Position numbers and translations under genes: made by a program. A stretch of 64,000 bases of DNA. Origin: JBEEOW01 sp041191405. GTDB taxonomy: Bacteria; Bacteroidota; Bacteroidia; Cytophagales; UBA9547. The stretch covers positions 110,920 to 174,919 of the forward strand of contig JBEEOW010000004.1 of NCBI GenBank assembly GCA_041191405.1. The letters are read 5' to 3'. The notes beneath the pieces were generated by a model. It ran no database searches, was not told the DNA's origin, and saw nothing but the letters and a program-made list of their open reading frames with translations. This document shows, in pieces, positions 35,233-43,841 of this stretch (positions are counted from its first letter, which is position 1; each line of letters starts with the position of its first letter).

Positions 35233-37989
35233 TCAAAACCCCTTCACATTCAGCACATTCATTTGAGGAATAACTAACTGAATTTCATCGTTTTCTTCAC
35301 GAAGCAGTGGCATTCCACTAGCGTTGAAGGCTTTTTTATCTACTATATTTCCTTTTGAATCATACAACAATGTGGTTCCATCAGGTGAATAAACTAAATA
35401 AAATGCTTTGTCAGCTCCAAAATGATAATATGCAACTTTTGATTTTAATCCACCCGTAACTGGTATAGTAAATAAAGTAGCCAAATTATGGTCAATTACC
35501 TGAATTTGCGATTCATCAGCGCAAGTGATTACAAACATCGCTTGGTTATTACTAGCAGTTTGTATTTTAAACTGACTCGCTTTACTTGGGCGAACTAACT
35601 GTTTTTTCAGCAATTGTTTACCTAAAAAATTATGCATATAAAATATACCATCATTGGTTATGGTTCTCATAATTGAGGTTTCTGCACTTGTACCTTTTTC
35701 AACCACTACTCCACTTGAGGTACGAGATCCTAAGCGAACTGGAAATCCAGGATAAGCTTCTCCTTTTCTGGTGATTACATGTAAATTTCCTACCGATTCA
35801 AGAAAATATAAATAATCTTTTCCGCCTAATGTTACATGGCTAAATGATGATGTTAAAGCTGAACTATACTTTAAATTTACCCATGTTGATGGTACTAAAC
35901 CTGTTTTATCAAGTAAAAATACAGTTCCACTTTTATCAGTTACAAACAATCTGTAATTGCGAGATTTATCATAATCTAGCACCGATAAATCAGCCAAATT
36001 ACCTGAATAACTTACAGGATATTGTTTAAAATTATCTCCTTTTCTATCAATAATATACACTTTTGCATTGGTTGAAAATGCAAAATGATTAAAATCTAAG
36101 GCATAAATTTCACTTGTTAGCGGACTATCAAGTGGTTTTTCAAAAACTTTTTCGTGATTATTTGTAAAACAATACAATACATTGTTTGCTCCTTGTACAA
36201 AATAATCTGTATTTATTTCATTGATATTTATAGGGTTAAGTACTGGTTGGTTTACCAAAGTTCCAATATTTACAGTTTTTACATCTTGCGCAATATCTTC
36301 CTCGGCTGTTGCAGGAGCCAAAGAATCAGCTTGAGCCAATACTATTTTTTGGGTTTGGAAAGTTAAATGTAAGTTTGTAGCAATTTTATCTCCCATATTG
36401 GTCAAGCTCAATGAAAGCAATTCAAATGATTTCAATTGTTTTTCCCAATCAGTGGCAGATTTAACATGTAATGGATTTAAATTAGTTTGGATAAATGGCC
36501 ATATTTTACTTGAATTTGCTACCAAAGTAACATTGCCAGCTTGTGCTGAGGAAGCAAACAATGCTTGATTTTGAGGAGTTTTGCTCCAAACATCTTCTTT
36601 TAAATAACTATTATGAACATGCAAAATATTATCTGGATGGTTAGCAAAAACAATAAAATCTTGCACACGAGCATAATAACACTCTGTAAAACCCTTAAAA
36701 TGAACTCCTAACAAACGAGAAGGGAATTCAGTAATTGCAATTTTTCTAATTTCTGGGGAGCCATCAACTGAAGATGCATGCACAACTCCACCCAACAATC
36801 CTGAAACTCTGTTTAAATCTTCGTAAGCACGAACCACATCCGAAGCTTGAATTAACAAAGCTTTGTCAATTTCGTTTCCATGTTGGGTTTCAAAACCGAT
36901 ATACGCTATTTGTTTGCCAAACCAATTGTAAAAATTACTGATATCCAGATGGTGTTGTCTGTTGGTTTCGGCCCAAGCAATTGGTTTTTGATTCGCAATC
37001 CAGTATTCGTTTAAGGATGTTCGCAAATTTTTACCATTTTCAAAACCCCAATAATAAACATAAGCTGTATTGTTTGGAATTAAGTTTTGAACAGTTGGTT
37101 TGGGTGCAGTTTGCCATTTAAATACATTTAAAAAGTCGATTCCGCCAGTGGTACTTACCGCAGAATAACCACTAAATTGCAATTGTTTGTGATTCTTTTT
37201 GTTTGCCAAACCACTTACTTTTACTAAATCAGCAATAAAAGCGAAGTTAGTACCGAATTCGTCAGTAACTAAATAGCTTGCATATTTTGTAAATTGTTCA
37301 TAATTAAGGTAAATATTCGACTCATTTGAAATCGCCTTGTTTTCACCTTTTTTAAACAAAGCTTCGTGCATTGGTGCAAATGATGCTTTGTCGCCAGCTT
37401 TGATAGTACGGATTACATCTTCAACCAAATAACCAGTAAAACTTCCAATTATAAAGTTTTTGTGAACAATATATGAAAAAGTTTCACGAGTTAATTTATC
37501 TGTAAACTCTTGAATTTCAAAACCATCCAATTCACGAGTTGCATAGCGAATGCCATTATTAGCTCTGAATTTTTCGGTAATATTTCCAAGTACATCTCTA
37601 TCTGTACTTGATGCTATTGGGGCAATAAATAAAAAATCAATATTCTTTTTACTTGTAACATGCAGAGAAATAAGCATTTTTTTATCTTGAAACATGGCAT
37701 TTTGTTCGCCAGAGTTTGCAAGCATTTTGTTTAGATAATCAGCACGTTGTTGTAAATTATTTCCGAAAGTGGTAAGCGAATACAGAGGCCAAAATGATTG
37801 TTGCTTCAAATTGTCTAATTCCGCTAAAGGCGAAGAAGTTTCAACAACCAACAATGCATTCGCAGGAATAAACGACCAGCCCTGAACCGACCTGCCACCA
37901 AGCCACCATTTTAAGGTAAAAAAACTACCTAACAAGATAGCAATTACCAAAGTTATAACCGTTATTTTTTTTCTTACTTGCTCGTTCAT
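35233..37989 (-). CDS. Large membrane-anchored periplasmic protein (DUF3352-like plus beta-propeller)
   Basis: 918 aa, start MNEQVRKKI at 37989. One N-terminal helix (about 8-28, VITLVIAILLGSFFTLKWWL) anchors the rest outside. Residues 35-560 resemble DUF3352-type substrate-like domains (FIPANALLVVETSSPLAELDNLKQQSFWPLY ... ALLIQASDVVRAYEDLNRVSGLLGG). Residues 585-915 form a PQQ/WD-like propeller with strands such as ALDFNHFAFSTNAKVYIIDRKGDN and LFVTDKSGTVFLLDKTG. Tail: MNVLNVKGF. It is conserved-looking but uncharacterised; gliding or surface-organelle roles are possible in T9SS bacteria, yet nothing here shows that. It is apparently transcribed alone. Confidence 0.75.
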   Translation of the reverse strand: MNEQVRKKITVITLVIAILLGSFFTLKWWLGGRSVQGWSFIPANALLVVETSSPLAELDNLKQQSFWPLYSLTTFGNNLQQRADYLNKMLANSGEQNAMFQDKKMLISLHVTSKKNIDFLFIAPIASSTDRDVLGNITEKFRANNGIRYATRELDGFEIQEFTDKLTRETFSYIVHKNFIIGSFTGYLVEDVIRTIKAGDKASFAPMHEALFKKGENKAISNESNIYLNYEQFTKYASYLVTDEFGTNFAFIADLVKVSGLANKKNHKQLQFSGYSAVSTTGGIDFLNVFKWQTAPKPTVQNLIPNNTAYVYYWGFENGKNLRTSLNEYWIANQKPIAWAETNRQHHLDISNFYNWFGKQIAYIGFETQHGNEIDKALLIQASDVVRAYEDLNRVSGLLGGVVHASSVDGSPEIRKIAITEFPSRLLGVHFKGFTECYYARVQDFIVFANHPDNILHVHNSYLKEDVWSKTPQNQALFASSAQAGNVTLVANSSKIWPFIQTNLNPLHVKSATDWEKQLKSFELLSLSLTNMGDKIATNLHLTFQTQKIVLAQADSLAPATAEEDIAQDVKTVNIGTLVNQPVLNPININEINTDYFVQGANNVLYCFTNNHEKVFEKPLDSPLTSEIYALDFNHFAFSTNAKVYIIDRKGDNFKQYPVSYSGNLADLSVLDYDKSRNYRLFVTDKSGTVFLLDKTGLVPSTWVNLKYSSALTSSFSHVTLGGKDYLYFLESVGNLHVITRKGEAYPGFPVRLGSRTSSGVVVEKGTSAETSIMRTITNDGIFYMHNFLGKQLLKKQLVRPSKASQFKIQTASNNQAMFVITCADESQIQVIDHNLATLFTIPVTGGLKSKVAYYHFGADKAFYLVYSPDGTTLLYDSKGNIVDKKAFNASGMPLLREENDEIQLVIPQMNVLNVKGF

Positions 37990-38191
37990 TATACACACAA
38001 AAACTTGTTGCAAGTTATTAAAAAATGAGCAGAATTAAATACTTATAAATTGCACAATTCAAATAAAAAATTGCGTATTGAAAAGTATTTATTGATTTTT
38101 GAGTAATTTTTGGGTAAAGAATCTTGTAGTTTTTTTTGACCTTACATGTAAAAACATAAACAATCAATGCAAATATTTAAAAATAATTGAT

Positions 38192-38223
38192 TTTGAATAT
38201 TTTTAAAATAAACTTTATTTTTG
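38192..38223 (+). promoter_or_regulatory. Full promoter TTTG-N20-TATTTTTG
   Basis: TTTG at 38192-38195 and TATTTTTG at 38216-38223, 20 bases apart, match both halves of the Bacteroidota consensus. It points at a 43-codon ORF starting at 38274. Confidence 0.65.
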
Positions 38224-38273
38224 TGTAAAACGTTACATAACGGAAATTTTATGGTAATGAAAATCAACAAAAT

Positions 38274-38405
38274 ATGCTTAACAAAAAGGAACCTAAAAAG
38301 AAATTAGGTAGATTAGAAATTATATTAAAAACGAAAATTGATCCTGCATTTAAAAACCTACATCTTCTTTTAGAACCTCATGAAATACCATTACATATTT
38401 CATAA
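38274..38405 (+). CDS. Small 43-aa basic protein
   Basis: An ORF of 43 codons plus stop (MLNKKEPKKKLGRLEI at the start, HEIPLHIS at the end). It is preceded by a complete consensus promoter with a leader of about 45 bases and followed directly by a rho-independent terminator whose left arm begins in the stop codon. The N-terminal half is Lys-rich, the C-terminal half has three His and a LHLLLE segment; no signal peptide and no known family. The unit promoter-ORF-terminator of about 250 bases argues for a real small gene; a small RNA from the same unit is the alternative. Confidence 0.55.
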   Translation: MLNKKEPKKKLGRLEIILKTKIDPAFKNLHLLLEPHEIPLHIS

Positions 38406-38438
38406 AAAATCCACTCAATTTTCATCAAGTGGATTTTT
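38405..38438. terminator. Bidirectional terminator between the 43-aa ORF and terD
   Basis: Perfect 11-bp arms AAAAATCCACT (38405-38415) and AGTGGATTTTT (38428-38438). A/T runs on both sides serve the plus-strand ORF and the minus-strand TerD gene ending at 38471. Confidence 0.85.
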
Positions 38439-38470
38439 AATTTATTAAGCAAAATCTTCAGTCTTACAAC

Positions 38471-39034
38471 CTATTCAACAAACATATTTACAAGTCCTTC
38501 CAAACCAATGTTTGTACCGATACCAGAAGCAAAGAATCTCCAATCGCCTTCAATTTTTTGTAATCTACCGAATTCAACTTCAGTGTTTTTACCAAATTCA
38601 GCATCAAGGTCGTAACGCAAAATTTCTCTCTCCGTTTCAACATCAAAAATCCTGATGTAAGAATCTTTAAGTAAACCGAAATTTTGACGACGAACTGCCG
38701 CTTCGTGAATAGTTACAACAATTGCAATTTCAGTTACTTGTGGGTCAACCAAAGTAAGATTCGCTAAAATAAGCTCATCGTCGCCATCCCCTTTTCCAGT
38801 TCTGTTGTCGCCCATGTGTTGTAAACTTTCGTCTGGCGACTTTAAATTATTATAAAAAACGAAGAATGCATCATCTGGAATTTTACCATTTGCTTTCAAC
38901 ATAAAAGCTGATGCATCTAAATCTAACATAGTGGTTGAAGAAAACTCCCAACCTAATCCAATCATTAATTTTTTGAGACCGGGCTCGTTTTTACTTAAGT
39001 TAAACGAGGAACCTTTCTTTAATGTAATAGCCAT
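38471..39034 (-). CDS. TerD-family stress protein (copy distant from the pspA cluster)
   Basis: 187 aa, TerD domain throughout: MAITLKKGSSFNLSKNEPGLKKLMIGLGWEF-type N-terminus, calcium-site regions LDLDASAFML (about 37-46) and MGDNRTGKGDGDDEL (about 74-88), then RIFDVETEREILRYDLDAEF and a conserved EVEFGRLQKIEGDWRFFASG. By hand count it is about 83% identical to the TerD product at 45640-46203, so they are recent paralogues. TerD proteins bind calcium and are linked to tellurite, phage and envelope stress tolerance. Here the gene is separated from pspA and the other terD genes by 7 kb. Monocistronic. Confidence 0.93.
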   Translation of the reverse strand: MAITLKKGSSFNLSKNEPGLKKLMIGLGWEFSSTTMLDLDASAFMLKANGKIPDDAFFVFYNNLKSPDESLQHMGDNRTGKGDGDDELILANLTLVDPQVTEIAIVVTIHEAAVRRQNFGLLKDSYIRIFDVETEREILRYDLDAEFGKNTEVEFGRLQKIEGDWRFFASGIGTNIGLEGLVNMFVE

Positions 39035-39110
39035 TTTGGTTTTAAAATTTACAAGACACTTTTAATAACAATTTTTGTGCCGTATTAAATATTATTTGAA
39101 ATATTTTTTT

Positions 39111-39608
39111 TTAAATCCATGCTGACAATATTGCTCCCATTATAGCAAAACTAAGTGTCCAATAGCCAACATTTATAAAAATATATTTAAATCCTTTTCT
39201 TTCAAATAAAGCATTAGTACCTAAAACTGGTAAAACAAAGAATACACCTAACAAAACGCCATGTAAAATACCATGTTTAACGGTTCTAAAGTTTGTTCCA
39301 TATTTCGCCATCATAGTCAGGAAATCGGTGTTAGTGATTGGGTTGTCATGCATTCCTGGTTGATTTTCAAGCATAGAAAATAATCCAAATTGATGAATTA
39401 CCATTGGCTGTAAGGTAAATGCTAGCATAATGCTAAACAAAAACGACAAACCAAAAATCAATCCCATATTAGCACCCTTCATTGATTCTTCAGTGACTCC
39501 AGCAGATTTTAACCATGCAGTTCCTAACACTTTTGGGTTATACCAAACAAATCCCATTGCCAGGGGAACTATTGATGCAACCGAAATTGCAATAAAATTC
39601 ATTTCCAT
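39111..39608 (-). CDS. DUF1761 membrane protein
   Basis: 165 aa with four membrane segments (about 5-24, 47-68, 110-132, 145-164). The N-terminal SVASIVPLAMGFVWYNPKVLGTAWLKSAGVTEE is the signature of the DUF1761 family (FxxxxxWYxxxxFGxxWxK pattern). The family's function is unknown. The gene lies 76 bases upstream of terD in the same direction, which may mean cotranscription, and divergent from the DEAD-box helicase gene. Confidence 0.88.
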   Translation of the reverse strand: MEMNFIAISVASIVPLAMGFVWYNPKVLGTAWLKSAGVTEESMKGANMGLIFGLSFLFSIMLAFTLQPMVIHQFGLFSMLENQPGMHDNPITNTDFLTMMAKYGTNFRTVKHGILHGVLLGVFFVLPVLGTNALFERKGFKYIFINVGYWTLSFAIMGAILSAWI

Positions 39609-39707
39609 AATTATTTATCTTTTTTTCAAAAGTATAAAAAAAATAGTATAATAGGATATTGCGTTTAAGAAATTGTAAATTCGTAAAAAAATAACCAAGT
39701 AAGATTT

Positions 39708-41111
39708 ATGAGTTTTTCTAAATTAGGATTAAATGATTACCTTTTAAAATCATTGGAGGAAAATAATATTACCCAACCATCTGAAATTCAAGAAAAAGTT
39801 ATTCCATTTATACTAAACAAAAAAAATAACTTACTTGCTATTTCTCAAACAGGAACAGGTAAAACTGCTGCTTTTGGTTTGCCACTTTTACAACAACTCG
39901 AACCTCAATTACAACAAACGCAATTATTGGTACTTGTCCCAACTCGTGAATTAGGGCAACAAGTAGCCAAAGATTTATTTAAATTTTCGAGATATATTGT
40001 TCGTTTGCATACAGAAGCGGTGTATGGTGGCAAAAAAATTGAAGAACAAATTGAAAAATTACTTAAACCAAAACATATCATTGTAGCTACACCAGGCCGA
40101 TTACTTGACCTAGTTGCTCGCAAAGCAATTGACCTTAATTATTTAAAATTCATTGTTTTAGACGAAGCTGATGTAATGCTCAATATGGGTTTCAAACCTG
40201 ATATTGACCGTGTATTGAAATTATGCAAACTTCATGTTCGTAAATTTTTATTTACATCAACACTACCAAATGAGATAAAAAATATCAGCAAACAATTTTT
40301 AGGAGAAGATGTGGAGGAAGTAAAAATTCAACCTCAAGAGTTTGTAAACCGAAATATTGCACACCAACTAATTGCTTATGAATACGGTTATAAATTAGAA
40401 TATTTAAAAACGTATCTTTCTAAGCACCCTACTGATCGTGGTATCATTTTTTGCAGAACTCAAGCAGCAGCCAAGTTATTAAGTCAGCAATTGGCTGGTT
40501 TTGAAGTAAAAACGAATTGTTTATACGGTAGTTTGTCTCAATTTGAAAGAACCAAAGTAATGACAGCTTTCAAAGATGGCAGAATTCAAATATTGATTGC
40601 AACCGATATTGCTGCAAGAGGAATTGATGTGAGTGAATTAAATTTTGTAATACACTTCCATTTGCCTGATAATGAAGCACAATATGTAAACCGTAGCGGA
40701 CGAACAGCCCGAGCAGGTAAAACCGGAAATTCAATCATTTTATTGCAACAAGATGAATTATTTCAAAAAGATGATTTTGAAGATGCCTTAAAAATCAAAT
40801 TTGAACCAATTCAACTTCAAGTAGAAATTAATAAAGACGAAATTCTGCAAACAAAAAAGTTTAGTATCAATTTGGGTTCAAAAAAAGAACATACATTGCA
40901 ATCAATAAAGGCATTTTTAATTGAAGAAACTGGTATTAATGAACAATATATTACTTCAATGGATTTATACAGACACGATACTACTTTTGTAATTCCTGTA
41001 AAATATGAATCTCAATTAATTCATAATCTGCACAATACAAAACATTATCATCAAAAAATTATTATTCAAGAAATGATTGAGAGGAATTTAGGTGAGGATT
41101 TGTTTGACTGA
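39708..41111 (+). CDS. DEAD-box RNA helicase
   Basis: 467 aa. Q motif with Gln28 (ITQPSEIQEKVIP), Walker A SQTGTGKT (46-53), PTRELGQQ (about 83-90), TPGRLLDL (about 131-138), DEAD box VLDEADVML (about 150-158). Motif III is TST instead of SAT (LFTSTLP), and motif VI reads NRSGRTARAG, with Asn in place of the usual His of HRxGRxxR. Motifs IVa and V (GIIFCRTQ, ATDIAARGIDV) are intact. The C-terminus (about 385-467) resembles a DbpA-type RNA-binding domain. The role is likely ribosome assembly or mRNA decay; the atypical motifs suggest a lineage-specific branch rather than loss of function. Confidence 0.93.
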   Translation: MSFSKLGLNDYLLKSLEENNITQPSEIQEKVIPFILNKKNNLLAISQTGTGKTAAFGLPLLQQLEPQLQQTQLLVLVPTRELGQQVAKDLFKFSRYIVRLHTEAVYGGKKIEEQIEKLLKPKHIIVATPGRLLDLVARKAIDLNYLKFIVLDEADVMLNMGFKPDIDRVLKLCKLHVRKFLFTSTLPNEIKNISKQFLGEDVEEVKIQPQEFVNRNIAHQLIAYEYGYKLEYLKTYLSKHPTDRGIIFCRTQAAAKLLSQQLAGFEVKTNCLYGSLSQFERTKVMTAFKDGRIQILIATDIAARGIDVSELNFVIHFHLPDNEAQYVNRSGRTARAGKTGNSIILLQQDELFQKDDFEDALKIKFEPIQLQVEINKDEILQTKKFSINLGSKKEHTLQSIKAFLIEETGINEQYITSMDLYRHDTTFVIPVKYESQLIHNLHNTKHYHQKIIIQEMIERNLGEDLFD

Positions 41112-41190
41112 AAATATATTAATTATAAAGTTTTTTGCTTTAAAAGATAACAATTATTTGTTATTTGTTTAATTTTAAATCAATCATTTT

Positions 41191-41262
41191 GTCATTCCGA
41201 AGCACGAGGAATCATATTTACTTATTCAAAATTATAAGATTCTTCTTCCCTCGAAATGACAG
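41191..41262. repeat. Dispersed inverted repeat (GTCATTCCGAAG type)
   Basis: GTCATTCCGAAGCACGAGG with AATCAT (41191-41215) faces AAGATTCTTCTTCCCTCGAAATGAC (41236-41260), its imperfect complement. It lies between the convergent helicase and TetR genes and resembles inverted repeats dispersed in Bacteroidota genomes. Confidence 0.7.
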
Positions 41263-41283
41263 AGACTACTAGCAATTTGCAAA

Positions 41284-41970
41284 TTACTTTATAACCACAG
41301 CACTCATAATTAAGTGCATCAAATAGGCTTTGGTTTGATCCTCTAAATTATTTTTATTAAAAGAAGTCTCAGTCAATGAAGGTAAATTTTCCTCAAAAAA
41401 ATATAAATTTCTGGACATTAAAAGCAAAGTAGTTGTTAAGCTTCTACTAAATTTATATTCAGGATTAATTTCATTAATAATCCCACCAATACGTTTACTC
41501 AAATCCTTATATGGCTTAAAAAATTCAGATTCATTGTATTTTTTCACTTGGTGGTTTAAATATGATTTTGATGATTCTTTAATTACTAGCATGTGCAGTA
41601 TTTTTTTGTCAACATCTAAGCCACCTTCTGCATTTTCTTCGGTTCTAAGCAATAAAACATCTAGAACAATATCTATCTTTTTTAATGGGTCAGTAATATT
41701 ATTTGTTTTATAAACAATTAAATACTCCTGCCATTGCCAATACCAACTTAATACATAAAGTAAAAACAACTGCTTATTTTCAAAATATCGATATATACTT
41801 GCTTCTGTTGTTTTTATTTCGTTAGCCAATTTCTTGAAAGTAAAGTCTTCAATGCCAATGCTTTCAATCATTATTATTCCTTGAACTATAATTTTCCTAC
41901 CTAATTCAGAGTTTTTAGGCTCTCTCAAATACAATTTTTCATTGATTTTTATATCGACACCCCAGTTCAT
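41284..41970 (-). CDS. TetR/AcrR-family regulator
   Basis: 228 aa. The N-terminal HTH spans about residues 22-70: GRKIIVQGIIMIESIGIEDFTFKKLANEIKTTEASIYRYFENKQLFLLYVL, with the TetR-typical xxxSIYRYFxNK recognition helix. The C-terminal ligand and dimer domain is helical and unlike well-known groups. The gene is divergent from sbtA and the 159-base gap contains a perfect palindrome and a longer inverted repeat, so it likely controls itself and the bicarbonate transporter. Effector unknown. Confidence 0.88.
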   Translation of the reverse strand: MNWGVDIKINEKLYLREPKNSELGRKIIVQGIIMIESIGIEDFTFKKLANEIKTTEASIYRYFENKQLFLLYVLSWYWQWQEYLIVYKTNNITDPLKKIDIVLDVLLLRTEENAEGGLDVDKKILHMLVIKESSKSYLNHQVKKYNESEFFKPYKDLSKRIGGIINEINPEYKFSRSLTTTLLLMSRNLYFFEENLPSLTETSFNKNNLEDQTKAYLMHLIMSAVVIK

Positions 41971-42060
41971 AGTAATGTATTTTTTAACCCTATTTTAATA
42001 TTTATTAAATTTTGATAAAGATACAAAAAAATTATTAATAATAGTTTTAATTATCAAAAT

Positions 42061-42075
42061 AATAGTATTACTATT
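42061..42075. promoter_or_regulatory. Candidate TetR operator in the tetR-sbtA gap
   Basis: Perfect palindrome AATAGTA-T-TACTATT (7-bp arms). Just beside it, TTTTGATAA (42010-42018) and TTATCAAAA (42051-42059) form a second perfect inverted repeat. Both lie between the divergent TetR and SbtA genes. Confidence 0.5.
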
Positions 42076-42129
42076 GCGGCGTAAAGTTTTACAATTAACC
42101 AAAGTAGCAACACTTAAATACTAATAATT

Positions 42130-43101
42130 ATGAATCCTCTTGATTTATTCCAAAACTTCTTAAATCCGCCTGTGCTGTTTTTCTTCTTAGGATTATTAGC
42201 AATCTCGGTAAAATCAAATCTTGAAATTCCGCAACCGTTACCAAAATTTTTCTCATTATATCTATTATTTGCAATAGGTATAAAAGGAGGAGCTGAATTA
42301 ACCAAAAGTGGATTTAATGGATATGTACTTGCAGTACTAGGTTTGGCAATGGCAATGTCTGCGATAGTACCGATATATGCTTTCTTTATTTTGAAGAAAA
42401 AATATGGAGTACACAATGCAGCCGCATTGGCAGCAACTTATGGTTCGGTTAGTGCAGTAACATTTATTACTGCAGTAGCTTTTTTGCAAAGCAATCATGT
42501 AGATTTTGGTGGTCACATGGTGGCAGCAATGGCATTGATGGAATCGCCAGCAATAATTGCAGCGGTGGTTTTGCATAAAATGTATTACAAAGAAGATGAT
42601 AATCAACCTCAAAATTCAATTGGGCATACTATTAAAGATGCATTTACTGAAGGCTCAATAGTATTAATTCTTGGAAGTTTGGTTATTGGTTTTGTTTGCG
42701 GAGAGAAAGGGTATGAATCTGTAAAACCATTTACTGGAGATATATTTAAAGGTGTGCTTTGTTTATTCTTGTTAGATATGGGATTAGTAGCAGCTCGTCG
42801 ATTAAAAGAGTTGAAAAAAACAGGCTTTCTTTCATTAGTTTTTGCGATATTGTTCCCATTATTTAATGCAAGTATCGCAATTACAATAGCAAAATTTGTA
42901 GGAATGTCGCACGGTGATGCTTTGATGTTTACTGTATTATGTGCAAGTGCTTCGTATATTGCAGTACCAGCAGCAATGCGTGTAGCAGTACCACAATCGA
43001 GCCCTGGAGTATATGTGCCAATGTCATTAGCCATTACTTTCCCCTTTAACGTAATTGTAGGAATTCCTTTGTATTACTCATTGATTCAACACTTTGTATA
43101 A
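42130..43101 (+). CDS. sbtA: SbtA-type sodium-dependent bicarbonate transporter
   Basis: 323-aa inner-membrane protein with about ten helices in two inverted halves, as in SbtA (Sbt_1 family). Recognisable segments: NPPVLFFFLGLLAISVKSNLEIPQPLPKFFSLYLLFAIGIKGG near the N-terminus, AATYGSVSAVTFITA (about 98-112), a central acidic loop (KEDDNQPQNS) and GSLVIGFVCGEKG. The second half contains LDMGLVAARRLKEL and AVPAAMRVAVPQSSPGVYVPMSLAITFPFNV. The next gene, 18 bases downstream, encodes an SbtB-like PII protein that closes SbtA allosterically in cyanobacteria. In a heterotroph the pair probably supplies bicarbonate for carboxylation. Divergent TetR gene upstream. Confidence 0.92.
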   Translation: MNPLDLFQNFLNPPVLFFFLGLLAISVKSNLEIPQPLPKFFSLYLLFAIGIKGGAELTKSGFNGYVLAVLGLAMAMSAIVPIYAFFILKKKYGVHNAAALAATYGSVSAVTFITAVAFLQSNHVDFGGHMVAAMALMESPAIIAAVVLHKMYYKEDDNQPQNSIGHTIKDAFTEGSIVLILGSLVIGFVCGEKGYESVKPFTGDIFKGVLCLFLLDMGLVAARRLKELKKTGFLSLVFAILFPLFNASIAITIAKFVGMSHGDALMFTVLCASASYIAVPAAMRVAVPQSSPGVYVPMSLAITFPFNVIVGIPLYYSLIQHFV

Positions 43102-43119
43102 ATCTAAATAGATTGACTT

Positions 43120-43413
43120 ATGAAAAATGCTCAAAAAATAGAAATAATTACCGAAAAGAGATCTATTGAAACGGTAATTGAAATCATTGAAAAACACGGT
43201 GTTACAGGTTACACCATATTTGGTGATGTAACTGGCAAAGGTCAAAGAGGGGAAAAACATGGTTACGACTTAAATGACGTATTTAAAAACACCATGATAG
43301 TAACCGTTTGCGATGAAGAACAAGTGTTAGCTATAGTTCCAGAGTTAAAATTGTTCTTTAAAAAAATAAGCGGAATTTGTATTGTATCTGATGTGAAATA
43401 TGTGATTCACTAA
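43120..43413 (+). CDS. SbtB-like PII signalling protein
   Basis: 97-aa PII-superfamily protein. Ferredoxin-like start KIEIITEKRSIETVIEIIEKHGVTGYTIF, a T-loop region GDVTGKGQRGEKHGYDLND (about 36-54), and the second half TMIVTVCDEEQVLAIVPELKLFFKKISGICIVSDVKYV. SbtB proteins sense cAMP and adenine nucleotides and gate SbtA; immediate coupling with sbtA (18-base gap) fits. There is no C-terminal CGPxxC redox loop seen in some SbtB proteins. A terminator follows. Confidence 0.9.
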   Translation: MKNAQKIEIITEKRSIETVIEIIEKHGVTGYTIFGDVTGKGQRGEKHGYDLNDVFKNTMIVTVCDEEQVLAIVPELKLFFKKISGICIVSDVKYVIH

Positions 43414-43424
43414 TAAACAAACAT

Positions 43425-43463
43425 AAAACCTCCCTGTAGTAAACAAACAAGGGAGGTTTTATT
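43425..43463 (+). terminator. Terminator after sbtAB
   Basis: Perfect 11-bp arms AAAACCTCCCT (43425-43435) and AGGGAGGTTTT (43450-43460), 14-base loop, AT tail. Confidence 0.85.
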
Positions 43464-43478
43464 AAACAAAACAAACAA

Positions 43479-43790
43479 ATTATAACAATTGTATTTATTA
43501 TAAACCAATCTTCAAATGCAGAAGAAATTGTTTTTGAATTACTTAAATCAAAATTAATTGCAAATGCTTCAGTTGACATTGACAATATAAACTATCATTT
43601 AGAAAACAATGAAATTGTAAAAACAGTTAATACAGTAATTACTGCACAAACAAAATCTTTACTATTTTCTAGCATAGAATCATTAATTCATCTTAAATTT
43701 GGCACTGATATTCCAATATATTCTTTACCAATAACGAAAGCAAACACTAGTTTTGATTTATTAATTAGAAATTCAACAATAAAATCATAA
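43479..43790 (+). pseudogene. CutA-like gene lacking a start codon
   Basis: The frame 43479-43790 is open and encodes about 103 residues with CutA character: TIVFIINQSSNAEEIVFELL at the N-terminus, then KLIANASVDI, HLENNEIVKTVNTVITAQTKSLL and FGTDIPIYSLPITKANTSF. These match the order of CutA1 strands and helices (E-x-LL, LIAxxxV, W/H-x-x-E-I, vPxIxxLPI). No ATG, GTG or TTG lies in frame at the right place; ATT (43479) or ATA (43482) occupies the expected start, so the start codon appears mutated, unless a rare ATT start is used. It follows the sbtAB terminator. CutA, PII and SbtB share one trimeric fold. Its last 15 codons are repeated 340 bases downstream. Confidence 0.55.
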
Positions 43791-43841
43791 AATGTTTAAA
43801 TCTATAAAATTTAAAACCAAAATGTTAGCTGCAGGTATGCC
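43749..43841 (+). repeat. First copy of a diverged 95-base duplication (cutA 3' end plus start of the outer-membrane gene)
   Basis: 43749-43841 and 44091-44184 align over their whole length with about 14 differences. Each contains the last codons of the CutA-like frame (SFDLLIRNS), its stop, and an ATG starting a protein with KMLA (MFKSIKFKTKMLAAG here, MPKSTKIKIKMLAVG in the second copy). In this first copy the downstream gene ends after 16 codons in a stop (TAG at 43846-43848). Confidence 0.75.

Noticed and set aside
41112..41283. Hairpin after the helicase as a simple terminator
   Set aside because: The GTCATTCCGAAG arms belong to a dispersed repeat type and lack a proper T tract; kept as a repeat only.
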